The position numbers and the translations under genes were made by a program. The notes below the pieces were generated by a model that was not told where the DNA came from, ran no database searches, and worked only from the letters and a program-made list of their open reading frames with translations. A stretch of DNA of 39,119 nt from the NCBI GenBank assembly GCA_017471885.1, contig JAFURI010000120.1, positions 1-39,119 on the forward strand, read 5' to 3'. Origin of the DNA: Clostridia bacterium. Lineage in GTDB: Bacteria; Bacillota; Clostridia; Christensenellales; Aristaeellaceae. Below are positions 1 to 9,221 of the stretch, one piece after another (within the stretch, counting starts at the first letter, position 1; every line of letters starts with the position of its first letter).

Positions 1-200
1 AGACGACTCAAAAAGCGCTCCCAGTCCTCATAGTGCGCGGCGCCATCGTTGGGGAAGGCATCCGCGTCCAAAAAGAGCGAAGCGGTGAAGTCTGACCGCG
101 TCACAGGCGTGGTGAAATCCATATCCGCCAGTGCCATCACCGGAAGCAGACATAGCGCGAGACAGATGGCCAGCGCACGTTTCATCAAAGTAGCAAGCAT
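1..200 (-). CDS. Secreted protein of unknown function, C-terminus beyond window
   Basis: The reading frame starts at the ATG at 200, behind an AAAAGGGGG ribosome binding site 7 nt away, and runs off the left edge after about 66 codons. The N-terminus is a clear signal peptide: MKR, then a hydrophobic stretch (ALAICLALCLLPVMALA) with likely cleavage after ALA. The mature part begins DMDFTTPVTRSDF and matches nothing I recognise. It lies about 50 nt downstream of typA on the same strand with no terminator between them, so it may be cotranscribed. A second ATG at 185 is possible but worse placed. Export is well supported; function is unknown. Confidence 0.6.
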   Translation of the reverse strand, partial: MLATLMKRALAICLALCLLPVMALADMDFTTPVTRSDFTASLFLDADAFPNDGAAHYEDWERFLSR

Positions 201-250
201 CGGATAACCCCCTTTTGGAGAGGTGTAAAAGCAAGTTGAAGAGCGAGTCA

Positions 251-2080
<1,830 letters not shown>

Positions 2081-2127
2081 TGTAGAATCACTCCTTATTG
2101 CAGGGGCGCTGCCCCTCGCGGCTCCCC

Positions 2128-3747
2128 TTACAAACGGTTTGCGGTCTCCGCCAGTTCGAGACCTTCGTTGTTTTCGCAGGCGAGACGGATGCTCCACTCG
2201 TTCTCGAAGAGCAGCACGTCGCGACCGCGGCTGTCCTTGGCGCGGCCGGAGGTGGAGGTCAGCTTCAGCTTATCCACTTCCCTGGGGGTCTTGACCACCC
2301 AGCGCACATAGCGGAAGGGCATGCCCTCCATCACGATGTTCACCTGATACTCGCTCTTCAGGCGGTGTTCCAGCACTTCAAACTGCAGCACGCCGACCAC
2401 GCCCACCATGAATTCTTCGCGGCCGGTCTCGGTACGGATGAAGGTCTGGATCGCGCCCTCCTCGGCCAGCTGGCTGATGCCCTTCTGGAACTGCTTGCGC
2501 TTCATGGAATCCTCGGGACGCACGCGGTTGAAGAACTCGGGCGCGAACACGGGGATGTTCTCATAGTGCAGCTTGGGGCCGGAGGACAGGGTATCGCCCA
2601 GCTGATAGATGCCGGGATCAAACAGGCCGATGATATCGCCGGCCCAGGCGGTTTCGACAGCCTCGCGCTCATCCGCCATGAACTGCTGGGGCTGCTTGAG
2701 GGCCACCAGCTTGTTCGTGCCGGAATGCCACACCTCCATACCCTTCTCAAACGCGCCGGAAACAATGCGCATGAAGGCCAGACGGTCGCGGTGGGCGGGG
2801 TTCATGTTGGCCTGAATCTTGAAGATGAAGCCGGAGAAGTAGGGCTCCTCCGGGCCGATGAGGCCCATGTCGCTCTGGCGGGGCAGGGGAGGATTGGTAT
2901 ACTGCAGGAAGCGCTCCAGGAAGGGCTCCACGCCGAAGTTGGTTACGGCGGAGCCAAAGAACATGGGGGTCAGCTCGCCCCGGAGCACCTGCTCCAGATC
3001 AAAGGCGTCGCCGGCCTCGTCCAGCAGCTCCACTTCCTCCTGCAGACGCTCGATGTAGTGCTCCTCCAGCACATTGTACAGCTCAGGATCATCCACGCCG
3101 ATGCTGGTCTTCTCCACCATGGTCTGGCCGTGGTTGCCGCCGGTATACAGCTCCACCATCTTCGTATCGCGGTGATACACGCCCTGGAAGTCGCCGTCCA
3201 CGCCGATGGGCCAGTTGACCGGGCAGGAACGGATGCCCAGCACCTGCTCCAGCTCCTCCATCAGGGAGAAGGGATCCTTGGCGGCACGGTCCATCTTGTT
3301 CACGAAGGTGAAGATGGGAATGTTGCGCATGCGGCAGACCTTGAACAGCTTGATGGTCTGGGCCTCCACGCCCTTGGCGGCGTCAATCAGCATGACGGCG
3401 GCGTCAGCGGCCACCAGCACGCGGTAGGTGTCCTCGGAGAAGTCCTGATGGCCGGGGGTGTCCAGAATGTTGATGCGGTAGCCGTCAAACTCAAACTGCA
3501 TGGCGGAGGAGGTCACGGAGATGCCGCGCTGCTTCTCGATATCCATCCAGTCGGAGGTCGCATGCTTGTCCGTCTTGCGGGCCTTGACGCTGCCGGCGCT
3601 GCGGATGGCTCCGCCGTAGAGCAGCAGCTTCTCGGTCAGGGTGGTCTTACCTGCGTCAGGGTGGGAGATAATGGCAAAGGTCCTGCGCTTGTCCACCTGC
3701 TGGTGGAGCATATCGCGGAAGGCCTGGGTGTCGGTGCTGGGCAGCAT
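2128..3747 (-). CDS. prfC: Peptide chain release factor 3
   Basis: A 539-residue class II release factor GTPase, which recycles RF1/RF2 from the ribosome after peptide release. The G1 motif SHPDAGKTT is at residues 28-36, followed by the RF3-specific SDWMDIEKQRGISV switch I, DTPGHQDFSEDTYR, and NKMDR. Domains II and III (QFEVLEHRLKSEY near the C-terminus) are typical. The start at 3747 is preferred over 3774 because AGGAGG lies 6 nt upstream of it. A promoter lies at 3785-3812. The gap to typA contains a short perfect hairpin (AGGGGC/GCCCCT) without a T-run, so read-through into typA is expected. Confidence 0.96.
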   Translation of the reverse strand: MLPSTDTQAFRDMLHQQVDKRRTFAIISHPDAGKTTLTEKLLLYGGAIRSAGSVKARKTDKHATSDWMDIEKQRGISVTSSAMQFEFDGYRINILDTPGHQDFSEDTYRVLVAADAAVMLIDAAKGVEAQTIKLFKVCRMRNIPIFTFVNKMDRAAKDPFSLMEELEQVLGIRSCPVNWPIGVDGDFQGVYHRDTKMVELYTGGNHGQTMVEKTSIGVDDPELYNVLEEHYIERLQEEVELLDEAGDAFDLEQVLRGELTPMFFGSAVTNFGVEPFLERFLQYTNPPLPRQSDMGLIGPEEPYFSGFIFKIQANMNPAHRDRLAFMRIVSGAFEKGMEVWHSGTNKLVALKQPQQFMADEREAVETAWAGDIIGLFDPGIYQLGDTLSSGPKLHYENIPVFAPEFFNRVRPEDSMKRKQFQKGISQLAEEGAIQTFIRTETGREEFMVGVVGVLQFEVLEHRLKSEYQVNIVMEGMPFRYVRWVVKTPREVDKLKLTSTSGRAKDSRGRDVLLFENEWSIRLACENNEGLELAETANRL

Positions 3748-3784
3748 GAGATACCTCCTGATTGTAATCGTCACAACTGTTTAT

Positions 3785-3812
3785 TTTATATCTCCGGGGC
3801 CAGTATTGTCAA
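3785..3812 (-). promoter_or_regulatory. Promoter of prfC-typA
   Basis: On the minus strand a perfect -35 TTGACA (3812-3807) is followed after 16 nt by TATAAA (3790-3785). It lies about 40 nt upstream of the prfC start and faces away from the gene at 3915. Confidence 0.7.
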
Positions 3813-3873
3813 GGCTTTGAACGCTGTTTTAAGCACTTTGCGAAAGAAGGGTGCGCATGCCGGAAAAATGTGG

Positions 3874-3879
3874 TATACT
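3874..3879 (+). promoter_or_regulatory. Extended -10 element for the gene at 3915
   Basis: TGG-TATACT gives an extended -10 (TGn) about 36 nt before the start codon. No convincing -35 is visible at the correct spacing. Confidence 0.5.
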
Positions 3880-3914
3880 GCAGAGGTGTGAATCAGAATA
3901 CGGAGGACAAACCG

Positions 3915-4382
3915 ATGAAGAAGCTGCTCTATCGTCTTGTACAGTGTACATGGGGCGCGCCCCAGACGCTTATGGGCCTGTGCGTGTTTCTGCTGCATCT
4001 GAAGGACCGGCACGAGGCATATCACGGCGCGGTCGTCACATATTGGAAGGGGAAATCCAGCGTGTCGCTGGGTATGTTTGTCTTTCTGACGGATGAACCG
4101 TACTTCGCAGAGAAATACGCCGGGAGCATTCCGAAGGCGGAACTGTCCCGTCGGCTGCTTGTACACGAGTACGGGCATACGATCCAGTCGTTGATGCTGG
4201 GCCCGCTGTATCTGATCGTTATGGGAATTCCCTCCACGCTGTGGGGCTTTCTGCCGCAGCTGAACCGTATGCGCAGGGAGAAGCAGATCTCCTACTTTGA
4301 TTTCTTCACGGAGAGCTGGGCCAACCGGCTGGGCGAAAGGATCACGGGGGAGAAGAGCATGGGGCGGCTGCTGATTGACTGA
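3915..4382 (+). CDS. Small membrane protein with an HExxH...E metalloprotease-like signature
   Basis: A 155-residue protein that I do not recognise as a named family. Two hydrophobic stretches are visible, around residues 18-30 (TLMGLCVFLLHL) and 97-112 (GPLYLIVMGIPSTLWG). Between them is HEYGHTIQS, with HExxH at residues 84-88, and further on FTESWANRLG, whose Glu133 could be the third zinc ligand. That arrangement resembles gluzincin metallopeptidases, but the chain is very short for a full protease. The start at 3915 is chosen for its GGAGG 8 nt upstream; the upstream in-frame ATG at 3870 overlaps the -10. It stands alone, with its own promoter and terminator. Protease function is an inference from the motif only. 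Confidence 0.75.
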   Translation: MKKLLYRLVQCTWGAPQTLMGLCVFLLHLKDRHEAYHGAVVTYWKGKSSVSLGMFVFLTDEPYFAEKYAGSIPKAELSRRLLVHEYGHTIQSLMLGPLYLIVMGIPSTLWGFLPQLNRMRREKQISYFDFFTESWANRLGERITGEKSMGRLLID

Positions 4383-4383
4383 C

Positions 4384-4418
4384 AAAAAAGGACAGGGCGT
4401 GCAGGCCTTGTCCTTTTT
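4384..4418 (+). terminator. Rho-independent terminator after the HEYGH gene
   Basis: AAAAAGGACA pairs with TGTCCTTTTT around a GC-rich centre, ending in five T residues, immediately after the stop codon. The A-run on the other side means it could also serve the convergent phosphatase/esterase operon. Confidence 0.85.
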
Positions 4419-4451
4419 GCATGGGGATATATGCAGCGTGGTGCGGGAGGA

Positions 4452-4901
4452 TCAGTAACCCAGATGCTTCAGCAGACCCTCGCAGCCCTCCAGAATATCC
4501 CGATAGGCGATATCAAATCTGTCGGAATACCAAGGGTCGCTGACCTCGCCGGGCCGGGAGGTGAAGTCCATCAGCAGATGGCACTTACCCTGGGGATCAC
4601 CGCCCAGAATGCGGTGCATCAGGCGGATGTTCCATTCGTCCATGGCGATGAGGTAATCGAAAGCCTGATAATCCTGCCGCATCAGCTGCCGGGCAGCGCG
4701 CCTTTCGCAGGGAACGCCGTGACGGGCAAGCTCCGCGCGGGCGGGCGGATAAACCGGATTGCCGATCTCCTCACGGCTGACCGCGCAGGACTCGATGATG
4801 AACTGCGCCTCCAGCCCTCTCTGGCGCACAAGGTGCTTGAGCACCATCTCCGCCATGGGGCTGCGGCAGATATTGCCGTGGCAGACAAACAGGATTTTCA
4901 T
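4452..4901 (-). CDS. Low-molecular-weight protein-tyrosine-phosphatase
   Basis: A 149-residue cysteine phosphatase of the LMW-PTP family, which dephosphorylates phosphotyrosine in proteins and, in Firmicutes, often arginine phosphate. The P-loop CHGNICRS is at the N-terminus (Cys7, Arg13) and the general-acid Asp lies in DPWYSDRFD near residue 120. The length is normal. AAGGAG lies upstream of the start. It is the second gene of a pair, 27 nt downstream of an esterase. A tyrosine versus arginine phosphatase role cannot be decided from context, as no kinase is nearby. Confidence 0.93.
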   Translation of the reverse strand: MKILFVCHGNICRSPMAEMVLKHLVRQRGLEAQFIIESCAVSREEIGNPVYPPARAELARHGVPCERRAARQLMRQDYQAFDYLIAMDEWNIRLMHRILGGDPQGKCHLLMDFTSRPGEVSDPWYSDRFDIAYRDILEGCEGLLKHLGY

Positions 4902-4928
4902 GATGATACACTCCTTTGCACAGGGCGG

Positions 4929-5762
4929 TCAGGCGTTCTGATCCGCGCTGTAATGCGCAGCGGCGAAGAGATACTGCCGCTCGAATTCGCGGATGGCGCG
5001 GCGGCTGATTTTGCGGAAGGGGGTCAGCATGTCGAAGGCGTGGAAGCCGGTGGGGTATACGTCTGCGCGGGCGGGAATACCGGCGGACTGGAGAGCCTTT
5101 ATGTAGGCGATGGTTTCGCCGTGGAAGGGCTCCCGGTCGCCCACGAAGGTGTAGGCGGGCGGGAGACGGCTGTAATCGGTCTGCCGGGCCGGCGCGGCGT
5201 AGGGCGTCAGGCTGGAGCGGTCGGCCTGAGCCAGATAGGCTTTCCATGCGGCGTGGTTGCGCCGTGTGTTCCATACCAGGCCGTGGTTGTCGCGGGAGGA
5301 AGGTGTGTCCCGGTCGTCCAGCATGGGATAGAGGGGCATCTGGAAGGCAATGCTGACCGTGCCCCGGTCGCGGGCCATCATGCACACGGCTGCGGTGAGG
5401 CCGCCGCCGGCGCTTTCGCCGCCAACCATCAGCCGGGAGGGGCTGCAGCCCAGCTCCGGGGCGTGCTCCTTCAGGTACATAAGGGCGGCGTGGCAGTCCT
5501 CCGCTGCAGCCGGATAGGGATGCCGGGGTGCAAGGCGATATTCCGGCGTGATCACCACCGCGCCGTATTTTTTCACCAGAGCCATGGCGCGGGAGATGTA
5601 AATCATCCCGGCCATGCCGGTGACGTAGCCGCCGCCGTGGATCCACAGAACGCCGGGCGTTTCCTCCGGAGCGCGGCGGCTTGCCGTGGGCTGGAGAATC
5701 AGCAGGTTCATGGAGCCTCCGGGGGAAGGAATGCGCTGGCGGCGGAGCGTGTATTTTTTCAT
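4929..5762 (-). CDS. Alpha/beta hydrolase, hormone-sensitive-lipase-type esterase
   Basis: A 277-residue cytoplasmic esterase of the HSL (family IV) type. The oxyanion motif HGGGY follows VLWI, the nucleophile is in GESAGG, the acid Asp probably in VGDREPF, and the His in GFHAFD, so the triad is complete. The substrate is probably a short acyl or acetyl ester, but nothing here identifies it. Two ATGs are adjacent (5765 and 5762); 5762 is 6 nt from AGGAGG and is preferred. It has its own promoter and is followed closely by the phosphatase gene. Confidence 0.9.
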   Translation of the reverse strand: MKKYTLRRQRIPSPGGSMNLLILQPTASRRAPEETPGVLWIHGGGYVTGMAGMIYISRAMALVKKYGAVVITPEYRLAPRHPYPAAAEDCHAALMYLKEHAPELGCSPSRLMVGGESAGGGLTAAVCMMARDRGTVSIAFQMPLYPMLDDRDTPSSRDNHGLVWNTRRNHAAWKAYLAQADRSSLTPYAAPARQTDYSRLPPAYTFVGDREPFHGETIAYIKALQSAGIPARADVYPTGFHAFDMLTPFRKISRRAIREFERQYLFAAAHYSADQNA

Positions 5763-5793
5763 CATGAGCCTCCTGTAGCGGGAGTATGGCACT

Positions 5794-5822
5794 ATTATAC
5801 GCCCGAAGCGCGCCGCCGTCCA
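5794..5822 (-). promoter_or_regulatory. Promoter of the esterase-phosphatase pair
   Basis: On the minus strand TGGACG (5822-5817) and a perfect TATAAT (5799-5794) are 17 nt apart, 32 nt before the start codon. Confidence 0.65.
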
Positions 5823-5862
5823 CCGGAGGATGGAAAAAGAATCGCTTTTTGCGGCAGGAAGA

Positions 5863-5891
5863 ATGACTTCCCGCCGGCGATGTGCTATACT
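5863..5891 (+). promoter_or_regulatory. Promoter of xpt
   Basis: ATGACT (5863-5868) and TATACT (5886-5891) are 17 nt apart. The resulting leader is only about 20 nt, so there is no room for a purine riboswitch, which often precedes xpt in Bacillus. Confidence 0.6.
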
Positions 5892-5918
5892 GTCATAAGG
5901 AATGCGGGAGGTGTACGG

Positions 5919-6503
5919 ATGAATTTTCTGGAGGAGCGGATCATCAGGGACGGCGAAGTCAGGCCCGGTCAGGTGCTGAAGGTGGACGGTTTTCTCAATC
6001 ATCAGATGGACGTGGCGCTGCTGGAGGAAATCGGCCGTGAGTTCAAGCGCCGCTTCGGGCATAAGCGGATCACCAAGGTGCTGACCATTGAGGCCTCGGG
6101 TATCGGTATTGCGTGCTTCGCAGCGAGGGAATTCGGCGTGCCGATGGTGTTTGCCAAAAAGTCGAAGTCCCTGAATGTGGGCAGCGACGTGTACATGGCG
6201 GAGGTGGAATCCTTCACCCACGGGAACCGCAATCAGGTGATTGTATCCCGGAAGTACCTGAGCGGAGAGGACCGTCTGCTGATCATTGACGATTTTCTGG
6301 CCAACGGCAGCGCGCTGCAGGGGCTGATTGCCATCGCAGAGGCTGCGGGCGCGTCGGTGGAGGGGCTGGGAATCGTAATTGAGAAGGGATTCCAGCCCGG
6401 CGGCAAATTGATCCGCGAGAGGGGTTTTGATCTGCAGTCGCTGGCGATTGTGGACGCCATGGACGAAGAGACCGGGGAGATTACCTTCCGCCGGCAGGAA
6501 TGA
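5919..6503 (+). CDS. xpt: Xanthine phosphoribosyltransferase
   Basis: A 194-residue type I phosphoribosyltransferase, the same length as Bacillus Xpt, which makes XMP from xanthine and PRPP in purine salvage. The PRPP-binding motif is LLIIDDFLANGSAL; IEASGIGIA and the FAKKSKSLN segment are characteristic of Xpt. The start is at 5919 behind GGGAGG. It is monocistronic, with its own promoter and terminator. The usual downstream xanthine permease (pbuX) is absent here. Confidence 0.93.
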   Translation: MNFLEERIIRDGEVRPGQVLKVDGFLNHQMDVALLEEIGREFKRRFGHKRITKVLTIEASGIGIACFAAREFGVPMVFAKKSKSLNVGSDVYMAEVESFTHGNRNQVIVSRKYLSGEDRLLIIDDFLANGSALQGLIAIAEAAGASVEGLGIVIEKGFQPGGKLIRERGFDLQSLAIVDAMDEETGEITFRRQE

Positions 6504-6522
6504 ACAAAGCAGCATGTGACAG

Positions 6523-6563
6523 GCGCGTCTGTCCCGGTCAGCCGGGGCGGCGCGTTCTTTTTG
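6523..6563 (+). terminator. Terminator after xpt
   Basis: GTCCCGG pairs with CCGGGGC around a TCAG loop, the stem is extended by CGCG/CGCG, and it is followed by TTCTTTTT. Confidence 0.75.
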
Positions 6564-6598
6564 ATCCGGATATTACTGTAAACAAAGAAAAAACCGCC

Positions 6599-6629
6599 CA
6601 ATATGGTGAATTTTTCCGTGCAATATGGT
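6599..6629 (+). repeat. Two direct CAATATGGT copies at the fibro-slime gene promoter
   Basis: CAATATGGT occurs at 6599-6607 and again at 6621-6629, 22 nt apart start to start, directly upstream of an AT-rich stretch (TATATTATAA, 6629-6638) that could hold the -10. The spacing is about two helical turns, which suits a dimeric or side-by-side regulator. Confidence 0.4.
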
Positions 6630-6684
6630 ATATTATAAGGTAATACATATAGTAATGAATTGTTCTGACTGGAGTGTTGGAATC

Positions 6685-9195
6685 GTGAAGAAAAAGCTGT
6701 TTGCGCTTGCCGTGTGTCTGATGATGATTCTGGGCGCGGCGGTTTGCCTTGCAGAGGGCGAAACCTTCGGCATAGACGTCGTGTCGGGCGGGCAGGCGAT
6801 TGCCCGTCTCCACATGCTGTGCGTGGACTCGGAGGGAAATCCGCTGGAGCTGGACGCCTGGTCCGGCGAGAGCTGTACCATCACGCAGGGCTACAGCTAC
6901 AATATCTGTATTTACCATAACATGGCGGCGCACGACGGCTATACGGTCTCCCGCTATTATGTGGAGGGAGACGGCGGGCAGACGGAGCTGACGCACGTCG
7001 CTCAATCTGCCAGCAGGGGATGGCTGATCCGGGGCGGCAATAGCTACAGCTGGGAAAACCCGCCTGCAGACGCGATAGATGCACAGGGAAATCTGACCGT
7101 CCGTATGGAGCTCAAGCGGATTGTCAGCCCGCTGAAGAACAACCCGGCGCACAGCGACATCAGCCTGACGCTGTTCGATTACGGCTCCTATATCAACGTG
7201 GGCGCGGACAAGGATCTGCTCTTCGGTCACAATACCCGCGTGTACGAGGGTATCGACGGACAGCCCGTGTACCGCAACCATACCAACGGTTACGGGAAAA
7301 AGCTGAACGGCGCCGCGCCGCTCATGAAGATGACGCTGGTGGACGGTCTGCCCGAAACCAGGCAGGGCGTAAGCTACGGATACCTGTTCCGCATGGACGG
7401 CCCGGCGCTGTACACCGGCGAGGCTCCCGTACCTCTGACCAGCTATGACAGGCTGCGGCAGGAGACCGTCTATGACGCGGGTTTTGGCTACACCAGCCCC
7501 TACGAGAGCATGCGCTTTGAGATGGAGGGCGATGGCGGCCTGTTCTACGAGGACGAGGACGGCTATCTGGTGTACGACTGCAGCGAGCTGTCCGCCTTCT
7601 ACAACACGAAGACGAATCGCTTCGAATTCGGCAGCGTCATGCTCTATCCCGGCCATGTGTCCTATGCCACGGTGAAGAGCTCTCCCGTATACGGAATGAA
7701 TTTCGTTCCCTTTGACCGGGTGGGGAGCGGCTCGGAGCTTGCGGCATTCCCCTTCAGCGCAAGGAAGCTGTACAGGATGCCCTACAGCACCACGGAGGAT
7801 GAGCGCAGCGGCGTGTCCAACATGTTCTTCGGCATGTGTCTGGAATTCGACTTTTATATGCCCGAGGACGGAAAGATCAACGGCAGGGACATGGTCTTCC
7901 AGTTCGGCGGCGATGACGACGTATGGTGCTATGTGGACGACGTGCTGGTGCTGGATATCGGCGGATGTCACGGCGCGACCTACGGCTCCATCAACTTCTC
8001 CAGCGGCAGGGTGCTGGATCCCAATGTCAGCGGAAATCATTCCAGCAAGGTGCGCACGCTGCGAAAGACCTTCGAGGACTCCGGCGTATCCACTGCGCTC
8101 TTTGACGGCGATACCTTCGCCCCTTATACCCGGCATACAGTCAAGTTTTTCTATCTGGAGCGCGGCGGCAATATCTCCTTCTGTCGCCTGCGGTTCAATA
8201 CACCCATGCTGCCCCAGAAGTCTCTCACCGTGCGCAAGCAGCTGGAGCCCCATGAGAACAGCGGCGTGGTGAATCTGGTCAAGAACGCGCTGAGCTACGA
8301 GTTCCGCGTCCTGCAGACGGATGCGGACGGAAATCCCACGGACAAGCTGTTCGTCAGGCCCGGCACGAAATACAGCGTGATCAGGGATCAGCAGGTTGTG
8401 CGGGAGGACACGGTGGACGCGGACGGCGTGTTCCGCCTCAAGGCGGACGAATCCGCCCAGTTCAGGGATATGTGGACCATCGCCGAAAACACGGGCGCTG
8501 CAGGCTATGTGGTGGAGGAACGGCTGCCCTCGGAGCTTGCAGGCATCTACGGCGCGGTGGAATATATAGTGGACGGCTCCACCAACGTGGTTACCGGCGA
8601 GGACGGCGGACAGGCGGCGTTCACTACCTTCCGCACGGCGGAGCTGGATCCGCACCAGACCCAGATGGTGCTCTACAGCAACAAGGTGCAGACCACCGTG
8701 CCGCTGCGCATTACCAAGCAGGAGACCGGCGAGGCCTTCGCCGACTGGCAGGAAAGCTATGCCGTGCAGGTGCTGGTGGGCGGCATGGATGACGCGCAGA
8801 GCAGCCTCCAGCCCATCACGGAGGGCACTGTCTACACTGTAAACGGCAGGGAGCGCGCGGCGGGCGCGGACGGCGTGATTGAGCTGAAAACCGGCGAAAC
8901 GGCGGTGCTCCGGCTTCTGAGCGGCACAAAGTATAAGGTGCAGGAGCTGGCGGATCCCGCCTACAGCTACTACGACAGCTATACCCTGAACGGTGCGGCG
9001 ACGGGTACGGACTTTGCGCTGGGGACGATCCTTCCCTCCCAGACGGAGGCGGCGAACGTCACGATAATCAATACCTACTATGATCCGGCTCATCCGCCGG
9101 AGACCGGCGATTCCGCCATGCCGCTAATGTGGCTGCTGGGCGCCGCGCTGGCGCTGTGCGTGCTGATGCGGCTCCGCCGGCCTGGGCGTGCGTAA
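6685..9195 (+). CDS. Cell-surface protein with fibro-slime domain and LPxTG-like anchor
   Basis: A protein of about 836 residues. The best start is the GTG at 6685, giving a textbook signal peptide (KKKLFALAVCLMMILGAAVCLA) with GGAG 10 nt upstream; the ATGs at 6625 and 6655 would add a non-signal extension. Residues about 370-508 form a fibro-slime domain (FDFYMPEDGKI, MVFQFGGDDDVWCYVDDVLV, DIGGCHG). Two Cna-B/SpaA-like beta domains follow (about 510-660 and 670-810). The C-terminus is PPETGD, a hydrophobic helix, then RLRRPGRA, an LPxTG-variant sorting signal. A sortase would attach it to the wall; none lies in this window. Likely role is adhesion or a surface scaffold, perhaps to plant or host glycans. 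Confidence 0.85.
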   Translation: MKKKLFALAVCLMMILGAAVCLAEGETFGIDVVSGGQAIARLHMLCVDSEGNPLELDAWSGESCTITQGYSYNICIYHNMAAHDGYTVSRYYVEGDGGQTELTHVAQSASRGWLIRGGNSYSWENPPADAIDAQGNLTVRMELKRIVSPLKNNPAHSDISLTLFDYGSYINVGADKDLLFGHNTRVYEGIDGQPVYRNHTNGYGKKLNGAAPLMKMTLVDGLPETRQGVSYGYLFRMDGPALYTGEAPVPLTSYDRLRQETVYDAGFGYTSPYESMRFEMEGDGGLFYEDEDGYLVYDCSELSAFYNTKTNRFEFGSVMLYPGHVSYATVKSSPVYGMNFVPFDRVGSGSELAAFPFSARKLYRMPYSTTEDERSGVSNMFFGMCLEFDFYMPEDGKINGRDMVFQFGGDDDVWCYVDDVLVLDIGGCHGATYGSINFSSGRVLDPNVSGNHSSKVRTLRKTFEDSGVSTALFDGDTFAPYTRHTVKFFYLERGGNISFCRLRFNTPMLPQKSLTVRKQLEPHENSGVVNLVKNALSYEFRVLQTDADGNPTDKLFVRPGTKYSVIRDQQVVREDTVDADGVFRLKADESAQFRDMWTIAENTGAAGYVVEERLPSELAGIYGAVEYIVDGSTNVVTGEDGGQAAFTTFRTAELDPHQTQMVLYSNKVQTTVPLRITKQETGEAFADWQESYAVQVLVGGMDDAQSSLQPITEGTVYTVNGRERAAGADGVIELKTGETAVLRLLSGTKYKVQELADPAYSYYDSYTLNGAATGTDFALGTILPSQTEAANVTIINTYYDPAHPPETGDSAMPLMWLLGAALALCVLMRLRRPGRA

Positions 9196-9221
9196 TCACC
9201 ACAAAAGAAAGGGTGCGGTGT

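Noticed and set aside
28-234. 68-codon minus-strand frame overlapping the left-edge gene
   Set aside because: The neighbouring frame from 200 has a signal peptide and a ribosome binding site; this one has neither.
2085-2120. Hairpin between prfC and typA as a terminator
   Set aside because: The 6-bp stem has no T-run, and the next ribosome binding site follows at once; at most it affects mRNA stability.
5763-5918. Purine riboswitch ahead of xpt
   Set aside because: The promoter at 5863-5891 leaves a leader of only about 20 nt, too short for the aptamer.
6538-9093. 851-codon open frame on the minus strand
   Set aside because: Complement of the fibro-slime protein; low-complexity His/Val/Gln composition and no domain.
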